Assembly: GCA_964574605.1 (NCBI GenBank)
Contig: CAZNOK010000153.1
Span: forward strand, 1 to 12,650
DNA length: 12,650 nt
Origin: CAIKAP01 sp964574605
Lineage (GTDB): Bacteria; Verrucomicrobiota; Verrucomicrobiia; Palsa-1439
Direction: 5' to 3'
In this document: positions 7,108 to 12,650 of the stretch, one piece after another
Layout: each line of letters begins with the position of its first letter
Numbering within the stretch: the first letter of the stretch is position 1
The notes under the pieces: generated by a model
The model's input: the letters and a program-made list of their open reading frames with translations, nothing else
Databases searched by the model: none
Told to the model about the DNA's origin: nothing
Position numbers and translations under genes: made by a program

Positions 7108-7988
7108 GATTTCTTGTTCTTCAGCGTTTGGTAGAGGTCAAACGCTTCCTTCGGCTTCTTGTTGTCGTGCACCACGGCGCGCACGGCCTGAATCATCGCA
7201 ATCGGATACTCGGCTTGGAAGACGTTGCGGCCCATGTCAACGCCAGACGCGCCTTGGTCAACCGCCTCGTATGCCATTTGCAGCGCCTCAAGCTCCGGCA
7301 GCTTCTTTCCGCCGGCGATAACAATCGGCACCGGACAGGCGGCGACAATCTTCTCGAAGTCCGGCTTGCAGTAGTAGGTCTTGATGACGTGCGCGCCGTT
7401 CTCGGCGCAGACGCGCGTGGCGAGGCCGAGATAGCGCGCATCACGCGCAAGTTCCTTGCCGACGGCGTTGACACCGAGCGTCGGGATGCCGAAGCGCGTG
7501 CCTTCGTCAATCGTCTTGACCAGGTTGCGGATCGTGTCGGCCTCGAACTTCGGGCTGCCGATGGCGCACATCACGGCGAGCATCGAAGCGTTGAGGCGGA
7601 CGGCCTCCTCGATGCTCATCACGCACTCGTTGTTGAGTTCGGTCAACACTGTCGAGCCGGCGGAGTAACGCAACGAGATGGGTTTGTTGCAGGTCGGCGG
7701 CACAATCTGCCGCAGCGCGCCGCGCGTGCACATGATGCAGTCGGCGTACTGGATCAACGGCACAATCGTCAGGTCCATTCGTTCCAGTCCCGAGGTCGGC
7801 CCCATGATGTAGCCGTGATCGAACGCGAGCATCACCGTGCGACCGCTCTTCGGGTTGAAGATGCGCGAGAGCCGGTCCTTGATGCCCCAGTCCACGTGGG
7901 CGTTGCCCTTGAGAAAGTAGCCTTCCGATTTCTGCGGAATGCCGATGCCATAGTCTTTTGCGTCTTGATTGCCTGTTGCTTCAGCCAT
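7104..7988 (-). CDS. LsrF-like class I aldolase/thiolase
   Basis: 294 residues. The start at 7988 is fixed by AAAGGA nine bases upstream. The sequence aligns along its whole length with E. coli LsrF (3-hydroxy-5-phosphonooxypentane-2,4-dione thiolase, AI-2 breakdown) as I recall it: RLSRIFNPKSGRTVMLAFDH at 39-58, CTRGALRQIVPP at 87-98, VIKTYYCKPDFEKIVAACPV at 201-220, AGGKKLPELEAL and QGASGVDMGRNVFQ. The Schiff-base lysine of the DeoC/LsrF/FbaB aldolase family corresponds to K203. The gene starts four bases after the dhaL-like stop, so it is the third cistron of that operon. No lsrK, lsrR or transporter genes are nearby, so a role on AI-2 itself is doubtful. Cleavage of another phosphorylated ketose or diketone made by the linked kinase is equally likely. 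Confidence 0.92.
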   Translation of the reverse strand: MAEATGNQDAKDYGIGIPQKSEGYFLKGNAHVDWGIKDRLSRIFNPKSGRTVMLAFDHGYIMGPTSGLERMDLTIVPLIQYADCIMCTRGALRQIVPPTCNKPISLRYSAGSTVLTELNNECVMSIEEAVRLNASMLAVMCAIGSPKFEADTIRNLVKTIDEGTRFGIPTLGVNAVGKELARDARYLGLATRVCAENGAHVIKTYYCKPDFEKIVAACPVPIVIAGGKKLPELEALQMAYEAVDQGASGVDMGRNVFQAEYPIAMIQAVRAVVHDNKKPKEAFDLYQTLKNKKS

Positions 7989-7992
7989 GATG

Positions 7993-8604
7993 TTATTTCC
8001 TTTCGTTGATTGCTTCTGCAAACCCTTGAAACATGAATGCCACCGATGTCGCGCCGGGGTCTTGATGGCCTATTGTCCGGTCGCCGAGATTGCGGGCGCG
8101 ACCGAACTTCGCCGTCATGTTCTTCGTTGCCTCTGCGCCGCGCGTCGCTGCGTCAGCCGCAGCCCGCAACGCGGCTGACGGCGAATCACCGGAACACGCA
8201 GCCACGGCGGGCAGCACCGCATCCATCATCGTCTTGTCGCCGATCTGCGCCTGCGAATGCTCGCGCATTGCCTTCACGCCACCTTGAAACGCCGCTGCAA
8301 GGTCGAGTCCACCATCCGTGGCACCTTGGGCCATGCCCGTAAAGAACGAGCCGAGCAACGGGGGCGCGGAGCCGCCATCTACGCACATCACTTCCCAGCC
8401 GACCCGGTCCAACATCTCCGAAATGCTGCCGACTTGCTCGCTCGCGGCGGCGACGGCGGCGTCCATCACCTTGCAAATCGTCGTGCCGTGATCGCCGTCG
8501 CCGGTGGCCGCGTCGAGCGAGGAGAGAAGCTTCTCGTTCGCATGAATCTTCGCTGCCGCGGCGCGGATCATCCGCACGACATCATCGTAACCGACCGTCT
8601 CCAT
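7993..8604 (-). CDS. dhaL: Dihydroxyacetone kinase-type DhaL subunit (nucleotide-binding)
   Basis: 203 residues, close to the usual 210, from ATG 8604-8602, which overlaps the dhaK-like stop as TGATG; an in-frame ATG at 8619 is also possible. DhaL is the helical-barrel subunit that holds the Mg-nucleotide and transfers phosphate to the ketose held by DhaK. The metal-binding motif DAATGDGDHG is intact (D31, D36, D38, H39), as are GDKTMMDAV at 122-130 and GRARNLGDRTIGHQDPGATS at 168-187. The nucleotide loop reads GGSAPPLLG (77-85) where E. coli DhaL has GGASGPLFG. There is no DhaM phosphotransfer partner in the window, so the donor may be ATP or a remote PTS protein. It is the middle cistron between the dhaK-like and lsrF-like genes. 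Confidence 0.93.
   Translation of the reverse strand: METVGYDDVVRMIRAAAAKIHANEKLLSSLDAATGDGDHGTTICKVMDAAVAAASEQVGSISEMLDRVGWEVMCVDGGSAPPLLGSFFTGMAQGATDGGLDLAAAFQGGVKAMREHSQAQIGDKTMMDAVLPAVAACSGDSPSAALRAAADAATRGAEATKNMTAKFGRARNLGDRTIGHQDPGATSVAFMFQGFAEAINERK
7998..8003 (-). promoter_or_regulatory. Ribosome binding site of the lsrF-like gene
   Basis: AAAGGA on the minus strand, nine bases before ATG 7988 and inside the last codons of the dhaL-like gene. It decides this start over an in-frame ATG 33 bases upstream. Confidence 0.65.
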
Positions 8605-9605
8605 CAGGACTCGCCCCAATATGGCGTGTTACATGGCGCATCGAGCAGTTTCACGAGTTCATCGTCCACCTTCGCGACGTGCATCTGGAACCCGGCCATT
8701 TCCTGCACCGTGAGGAACTCACCGACACGGGCGCGGGCCAGCGTGATTCCCTTCTGTTCGAGAATCTGTCCGACACGTCGCATGATGATGTATTGCTCCA
8801 TCAACGTCGTCCCGCCGGCGCCGTTGATCATCACGAACACTTTGTCGCCCTTCTTCGCCTTCACGGCTTCGAGCAACTGCGTCAACATGATGTCGGCGGT
8901 TTCGTCGGCGGTCTTCATCTTCGAACGGCCCGTGCCGGCTTCGCCGTGCTGGCCCATGCCGACTTCCATTTCGTCGTCGGCAAGATCGAAGATGGACTGT
9001 CCGCTGGCGGGGTGCGTCGCCGTCTTCAATGCGACGGCGAGCGTCGCCATGTTGTTTTTATACTTCTCGGCCACGGCAAACACTTCGTCGAGCGACCTCC
9101 CCTGCTCCGCCGCCGCCCCCGCGACTTTATAGAGCGGGATGCAACCGACGAGGCCGCGTTTGTCGGTAGCGGGAGCGTTTGCGCCGGGAGCAATGTCCTC
9201 GTGCGTCACAATCATCTTCACGTTCAGCCCGGCTTTCTTGGCCATCTGCATCGCAATATTGGAAGCCATCACATCGCCGGCGTGGTTCAACACGACGAAG
9301 AGAACACCGGCCGGGCGATTGGCGAGTTTGAGCGCCTCGAACACTTTCGGCCCAGCGGGAGCGGCAAAAATATCGCCGACAACACTGATATCGAGCATCC
9401 CTTGTCCCACAAAACCACTCAACGCCGGCTCGTGCCCGGCGCCGCCGAGCGTAACAAGCGCGACTTTGTTCGAGTCCTTTGGCTGGGCGCGGACGACGAG
9501 CTTTTCAGAAACGAGTTTGACCTTGTCGGAATACGCAAGGGCGTAACCTTCGAGCAATTCCTTGGTAAGGTTCTTCGGGTCGTTGATAAACTTCTTCATC
9601 GGCAT
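8604..9605 (-). CDS. dhaK: Dihydroxyacetone kinase-type DhaK subunit (ketose-binding)
   Basis: 333 residues from ATG 9605-9603, preceded by AGGAG at nine bases. DhaK binds a short ketose covalently through a histidine while DhaL supplies phosphate. Compared with recalled E. coli DhaK, the motifs align with an offset of two: GGAGHEPALSGFVGQGML at 54-71 (H58 for H56), LNHAGDVM at 106-113 (D111 for D109) and EMEVGMGQHGEAG at 212-224 (H220 for the substrate-linking H218). The lysine before NYTGD in E. coli (K104) is L106 here, and the neighbouring Tyr-Thr are His-Ala, which suggests a ketose other than dihydroxyacetone, for example an erythrulose-like C4 sugar. It is the first gene of the operon with the DhaL and LsrF homologues, behind a strong promoter-like sequence. 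Confidence 0.93.
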   Translation of the reverse strand: MPMKKFINDPKNLTKELLEGYALAYSDKVKLVSEKLVVRAQPKDSNKVALVTLGGAGHEPALSGFVGQGMLDISVVGDIFAAPAGPKVFEALKLANRPAGVLFVVLNHAGDVMASNIAMQMAKKAGLNVKMIVTHEDIAPGANAPATDKRGLVGCIPLYKVAGAAAEQGRSLDEVFAVAEKYKNNMATLAVALKTATHPASGQSIFDLADDEMEVGMGQHGEAGTGRSKMKTADETADIMLTQLLEAVKAKKGDKVFVMINGAGGTTLMEQYIIMRRVGQILEQKGITLARARVGEFLTVQEMAGFQMHVAKVDDELVKLLDAPCNTPYWGES

Positions 9606-9614
9606 GGCGCATTT

Positions 9615-9619
9615 CTCCT
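9615..9619 (-). promoter_or_regulatory. Ribosome binding site of dhaK
   Basis: AGGAG on the minus strand, nine bases before ATG 9605. It supports this start over the ATG two codons later and is the best Shine-Dalgarno in the window. Confidence 0.7.
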
Positions 9620-9637
9620 GTATTGCAATGTGCGCGG

Positions 9638-9666
9638 GTTATACCGTCACATCCCGCCGCTGCCAA
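9638..9666 (-). promoter_or_regulatory. Promoter of the dhaK-dhaL-lsrF-like operon
   Basis: On the minus strand, TTGGCA (9666-9661), exactly 17 bases, then TATAAC (9643-9638): five of six consensus bases in each box. The predicted start near 9631 gives a leader of about 26 bases carrying the AGGAG site. The spacer contains one arm of an inverted repeat, so control by a bound protein is plausible. Confidence 0.65.
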
Positions 9667-9692
9667 GCCCGGAATTCCAGCGGAGATGTGAC
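9646..9692. repeat. Interrupted inverted repeat over the dhaK promoter
   Basis: GTCACATC (9646-9653) pairs with GATGTGAC (9685-9692), and inner arms CCGCTG (9657-9662) and CAGCGG (9678-9683) extend it. The loop contains the palindrome GGAATTCC (9671-9678). It begins just after the stop of the upstream oxidoreductase gene and spans the -35 box and spacer. No T-run follows, so an operator is favoured over an intrinsic terminator. Confidence 0.6.
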
Positions 9693-9694
9693 AG

Positions 9695-11101
9695 TCAACC
9701 ATTCAGTGTCCATCCCTTGCGGTACGCACGGTGAATAAACTTGGCGGCCTCCGGGGAATTCGTCGCGCTGATTGTTGCCGCATCCCATGTAAGTTTCTTA
9801 CCGACGCGGTAGGCAACAAGAGCCAGAAGGTTGTGCTCGATGAGCATTCCGGAATAATCAAAGTTTGCGCCAGTTGGTTTGCCAGTCTTGATCGCCTCAA
9901 TCCACTCATCGTGATGGCCCGGTGACGAAGGAATAAGGTCTTGCTGTCTGGGCGCTGAATAGTAGGTCAGATCACTCTGACCTCTTCTGGGAAGTATCAC
10001 TCGAAAGGTAAGGTCAGTCAGAAGCCAGCCTTCATCCCCGGCGAAGAGGACTCCTTTGAAAAGAGGATCAGTCTTGGCCGCACCCATGATTCCATCTTCT
10101 GGCCTCGCAATGTCAGGCATCTGACGGAAAATTCGTGAAGGAAATACCGGTTTCTTCCCGCCGTCGTACCAGAACACTTTCACGGCAGGCCGCCAGTCAT
10201 TGGCAGGATGTTCCCACTCAGCGGTAAGCCAGCGCGGACATGTGTCGGGATGCGGATCGGTGCCGGTCGCCCGACAACTGGTTGGAAACTTGAGATCAAG
10301 CGCCCAATAGGCGAGGTCCATCATGTGACTACCCATATCGCCTATCTGGCCACTACCGAAATCCCAGAACCGGTTCCATTTCAGGCAACCGCCCATATAC
10401 TCAGGATTATAGGGATGAAACGACGACGGGCCGATCCAAAGATCCCAGTGCAACGTGGAGGGCGGTGAACCAACCGCCGGGACATAGCTCCCTCCCAGTG
10501 GACGGCGTCCACACCACACATGAACCTCCCTCGGCGTGCCGATCGCGCCTCGCCGAACAAGTTCCACGACGCGACGCATTTCATCGGTCGCATGCATCTG
10601 GATTCCCATCTGGGTGGCGATCTTGTTCTTGTGTTTCAAATACGTCTCGCGAACCAAGTGCGCCTCCTCCACCGAGTTGGCCAGCGGTTTCTCGCAATAG
10701 ACACTCAGCCCACGGTTCATCGCCCAGATATTGATGAAGGCGTGCGTGTGATCGGGTGTTGAACAAACAACCGCGTCAAGGTCCTTCTGTTCCAGACAGC
10801 GTCTCCAATCAGTATAAGTCTTAGCCTTTGGAAACTCCTTCGCTACCTTGGCAAGAGCAACCTCATTCACATCGCAGAGCGCGGCAATGTTCTCCCCCTT
10901 CAATCCGCTGAGATCAGCCTGCACCGAGCTGCCGCGTTCCCGCACCTTGATGCCATTCATATTGACTCGTCCCCGTCCACCGACACCAATGATAGCCAAG
11001 TTAATCTTCTCGTTGGCGGAATTGCCAGCCCGCAGCAGGCCGGGACGAAGAAGCGTAACCCCAGTGCCCACAGTGCCGAGCTGAACCCCAAAGCGTTTCA
11101 T
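9695..11101 (-). CDS. Exported Gfo/Idh/MocA family oxidoreductase
   Basis: 468 residues from ATG 11101-11099, with an in-frame TAG two codons upstream fixing the start. The NAD(P)-binding Rossmann loop GVGGRGR lies at 39-45 and the family EKP motif at 137-139. GDMGSHMMDLAYWAL at 254-268 is the catalytic-region signature of the PVC-type members. They oxidise sugars or polyols, often at one carbon as part of keto-sugar chemistry, but the substrate is not visible. The N-terminus (MKRFGVQLGTVGTGVTLLRP) looks like a Tat signal in which the twin arginine has become Lys-Arg, so export is uncertain. It has its own promoter and is followed, 89 bases on, by the dhaK promoter, so it may be regulated separately from the kinase operon. 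By eye its GC content is lower than its neighbours'. Confidence 0.9.
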   Translation of the reverse strand: MKRFGVQLGTVGTGVTLLRPGLLRAGNSANEKINLAIIGVGGRGRVNMNGIKVRERGSSVQADLSGLKGENIAALCDVNEVALAKVAKEFPKAKTYTDWRRCLEQKDLDAVVCSTPDHTHAFINIWAMNRGLSVYCEKPLANSVEEAHLVRETYLKHKNKIATQMGIQMHATDEMRRVVELVRRGAIGTPREVHVWCGRRPLGGSYVPAVGSPPSTLHWDLWIGPSSFHPYNPEYMGGCLKWNRFWDFGSGQIGDMGSHMMDLAYWALDLKFPTSCRATGTDPHPDTCPRWLTAEWEHPANDWRPAVKVFWYDGGKKPVFPSRIFRQMPDIARPEDGIMGAAKTDPLFKGVLFAGDEGWLLTDLTFRVILPRRGQSDLTYYSAPRQQDLIPSSPGHHDEWIEAIKTGKPTGANFDYSGMLIEHNLLALVAYRVGKKLTWDAATISATNSPEAAKFIHRAYRKGWTLNG

Positions 11102-11153
11102 AAGCTATCTCACAACATTTGTTTCCAATCTCTTCCAGAAAGACAAGAGACGT

Positions 11154-11181
11154 ATTCTATGGTTGTCGCACAGCGCGTCAA
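11154..11181 (-). promoter_or_regulatory. Promoter of the Gfo/Idh/MocA gene
   Basis: On the minus strand, TTGACG (11181-11176), 16 bases, TAGAAT (11159-11154): five of six in each box. The start would fall near 11147, a leader of about 46 bases. It begins immediately after the stop of the gene remnant at 11186. Confidence 0.55.
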
Positions 11182-11185
11182 TCCC

Positions 11186-11320
11186 TCATTCGCACTTCAT
11201 GATGCGAACGTCGAAGACGCCGCCGGCGGTCGCTTTTGGATGAGCTTGGAAACGGACGGTAATCTTTTGTTTACCTTGCACCAGCTTGCGCGGATCGAAC
11301 TGATCACGTAAAAAACCTCC
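11186..11320 (-). pseudogene. 3' remnant of a lost gene, beta-sandwich C-terminal tail (GH127/DUF6805-like)
   Basis: Minus-strand codons ending at TGA 11188-11186 encode 44 residues that include KLVQGKQKITVRFQ and TAGGVFDVRIMKCE. This is the style of the C-terminal beta-sandwich of large PVC/Bacteroidota glycoside hydrolases such as GH127 relatives, recalled from memory rather than searched. There is no start, and the frame meets a TAA at 11350-11348. Upstream, a second frame reads GRDKPEEVF and meets this one at a run of six T (minus strand, 11316-11311). One extra T would join them, so a frameshift may lie there. The rest of the gene is absent: the rightward promoter and PA14 gene begin at 11361. 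Confidence is good for a coding remnant, moderate for the family. Confidence 0.55.
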
Positions 11321-11360
11321 TCGGGTTTGTCGCGCCCCATTTTTTGTTTATCGCGGAGCT

Positions 11361-11389
11361 TTGTTACCAGCAGCCTTTGGTGGTATGAT
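11361..11389 (+). promoter_or_regulatory. Candidate promoter of the PA14 gene
   Basis: TTGTTA (11361-11366), 17 bases, TATGAT (11384-11389). The -10 matches five of six and the -35 four of six. Transcription would start near 11396, a few bases before ATG 11403. Confidence 0.45.
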
Positions 11390-11402
11390 GGAAGCATGTC
11401 GA

Positions 11403-12482
11403 ATGAGTAAAGCCTTCTTGCGCGTTTCGTTCCTTTCCGCCATCGGCTTGGCTTGCGCGGTTGGCGCCCGTGCCGCCGGCACGGGTCTGACCGGCGAGTA
11501 TTTCACCACCAACAGTTTTACGGGCACGAAAACCACCCGCGTTGATGCCATAATCAATTTCAACTGGGGCGAGGGATCGCCGGGCATCGGCGGGTTGGGC
11601 ACCAACAACTTCTCCGTCCGTTGGTCCGGCCAGCTTGAGCCACATTACGATGAGACCTACACGTTCTACGTCACCGCCGACGACGGCGCGACATTGTGGG
11701 TCAACGACCGCCTGATTGTTTCGCGATTGTTCGCGGCCACGCCCGCGCAGATGGCAGGCCAGATTGCCCTCAAAGCTGGCCAGCGGGTGAATCTCCGCCT
11801 CGAATACATCGAGACGACCGGCGATGCCAGCGCCATTCTGGAATGGGCCAGCGCCAGCCAATCGCGCGAGGTGATTCCGCAATCGCAACTGTATCCGGCG
11901 ATCAAGCCAGCCGAGTCCGGGACGGTTCTGTGCGAGCACTGGGCAAACCTGCCGGGCACCGCCGTCAGCGCGTTGACCAGCGCGACGAATTATCCCGACA
12001 AACCGGATGGACGCGAGATGTTGCTCAGCTTCGAGTGTCTTCAGACGAATTGGTCGCACAACATCGGCACGCACGTCCGGGGCTATCTTCTGCCGGAGGT
12101 TGACGGCGTTTACACATTCGCTGTCGCCGCGAGCGACACGGCGGAGTTGTGGTTGAGCACCGACACGAACGCGGCAAACAAACAACTCATCGCCTCCGTT
12201 GCCAGCGCCACCGGTTTCCGCGAGTGGACCAATCAGGTATCGCAAGTCTCCACGGGGCGCGCGCTGGTGGCGTGGCAGAAATACTACGTCGAATTGCTGC
12301 ACAAAGCCGGGACAAACGATCATCATTTCTCCGTGGCGTGGCAGCCGCCAGGCGCGGCGCAATTCGAGGTCATCGGCGCGGATTACCTCATCCCGTCAGG
12401 GCTGACCGACCCGCTGCCGGCGCAGACAAACATTTTCGACACGCTCGCATCGTCGCATCCGCGCCTGTTTGCCACGGCGTAG
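11403..12482 (+). CDS. Secreted two-PA14-domain protein, N-terminal part of an interrupted larger gene
   Basis: 359 residues from ATG 11403, chosen because MSKAFLRVSFLSAIGLAC begins a signal peptide cut after GARAA near residue 25 and GGAAG-like bases precede it. The first PA14 domain is at about 27-165 (GLTGEYFTT; ETYTFYVTADDGATLWVNDR; LRLEYIETTGDASAILEW) and the second at about 172-335 (DGVYTFAVAASDTAELWLS; KYYVELLHKAGTNDHHFSVA). PA14 is a carbohydrate-binding beta-barrel, so the protein probably docks on glycans outside the cell. The frame ends at TAG 12480-12482 just after SHPRLFATA, and the same frame stays open and protein-like beyond it, so this is likely the front of a PA14-lyase protein cut by a nonsense codon or a sequencing error. 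Confidence 0.85.
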   Translation: MSKAFLRVSFLSAIGLACAVGARAAGTGLTGEYFTTNSFTGTKTTRVDAIINFNWGEGSPGIGGLGTNNFSVRWSGQLEPHYDETYTFYVTADDGATLWVNDRLIVSRLFAATPAQMAGQIALKAGQRVNLRLEYIETTGDASAILEWASASQSREVIPQSQLYPAIKPAESGTVLCEHWANLPGTAVSALTSATNYPDKPDGREMLLSFECLQTNWSHNIGTHVRGYLLPEVDGVYTFAVAASDTAELWLSTDTNAANKQLIASVASATGFREWTNQVSQVSTGRALVAWQKYYVELLHKAGTNDHHFSVAWQPPGAAQFEVIGADYLIPSGLTDPLPAQTNIFDTLASSHPRLFATA

Positions 12483-12650
12483 CGGTTCGCATGGCTGCGA
12501 CAAGAGATCACCGACAATCCAACGGGACAACCGGCGCAGTGGTATGCCACGCTTTATCGCAGTGCCACGAATTTGTTCACCGCCGCACCGGTGACGTATG
12601 TCTTGGATAATCGCGGTACCATTCGCACACAGTGCCGCACAGTGGTGGAT
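12483..12650 (+). pseudogene. In-frame continuation after TAG: heparinase II/III-like (DUF4962-like) start, runs off the edge
   Basis: The 56 codons after TAG 12480-12482 contain no stop in the same frame. They begin RFAWLRQEI and continue with QWYATLYRSATNLF, PVTYVLDNRG and RTVVD. Together with the preceding HPRLFATA this resembles the linker and first helices of heparinase II/III-like or alginate-lyase-type toroid enzymes of PVC bacteria, where HPRLF-ATAERFAWL-type text is usual. GAG to TAG by one base would create the interruption. There is no ATG-led restart nearby, so unless the stop is read through or is an error, this part is not translated. Confidence 0.6.

Noticed and set aside
7104..7988. 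AI-2 quorum-signal operon (lsr)
   Set aside because: Only LsrF is represented; lsrK, lsrR, lsrACDB and lsrG are absent from the window, so an AI-2 role is not claimed.
7062..8009. Long plus-strand open frame opposite the lsrF-like gene
   Set aside because: It has no family resemblance, lies wholly antisense to a strongly conserved LsrF homologue, and starts inside the repeat region.
8679..9734. Long plus-strand open frame opposite dhaK
   Set aside because: It is an antisense shadow in a high-GC gene. The minus strand carries full-length DhaK motifs and a good promoter and ribosome binding site.

Overview
The window reads as chromosomal sequence from a draft genome of the Planctomycetota-Verrucomicrobiota-Chlamydiota (PVC) group, most likely a heterotrophic Verrucomicrobiota relative (Limisphaerales/Pedosphaera-like). 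That rests on protein style only: Tat-exported TIM-barrel enzymes, a very large exported beta-propeller/haem protein with HEAT repeats, an exported Gfo/Idh/MocA oxidoreductase and a PA14-headed lyase-like protein. A run of 10 N at 4164-4173 marks a scaffold join. No rRNA, tRNA, CRISPR array, phage gene or transposase was seen.

Layout. (1) 1-6025, minus strand: an operon-like block read right to left. A secreted TIM-barrel protein (5087-6025) is followed by a Tat-exported AKR-like TIM-barrel protein (4032-5039), a Tat/lipoprotein-signal glycoside-hydrolase-like protein (2506-4035), and a large secreted protein with sugar-binding-like, beta-propeller, c-type haem and HEAT segments (2509 to beyond the left edge). 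The last two junctions are ATGA overlaps, and the first may be one too. (2) 6117-7040, plus strand: an alpha/beta hydrolase of the dienelactone hydrolase/acetyl-xylan esterase kind, divergent from block 1. (3) 7037-7107: two inverted copies of a palindromic repeat at the convergent 3' ends of this gene and the next operon. (4) 7104-9605, minus: a tight dhaK-like, dhaL-like, lsrF-like operon with a good sigma70-type promoter overlapping an interrupted inverted repeat. (5) 9695-11101, minus: a Gfo/Idh/MocA oxidoreductase with its own promoter. (6) 11102-11402: no intact gene; it holds that promoter, the decayed 3' end of a lost gene, and a promoter facing right. (7) 11403-12650, plus: a two-PA14-domain secreted protein whose frame is cut by a single TAG at 12480-12482 and then continues open to the window edge.

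Inferred biology: a carbohydrate-scavenging locus. The exported proteins would act on outer glycans or glycosides, the esterase could remove acyl groups, the Gfo/Idh enzyme would oxidise a sugar, and the kinase pair plus LsrF-like enzyme would phosphorylate and cleave a ketose-like intermediate. The kinase keeps the substrate-linking histidine and Mg-binding aspartates but differs at an active-site lysine and in the nucleotide loop, and neither a PTS partner (DhaM) nor Lsr transporter or LsrK genes are present. The DhaK/DhaL/LsrF cassette is therefore the best candidate for an undescribed pathway.
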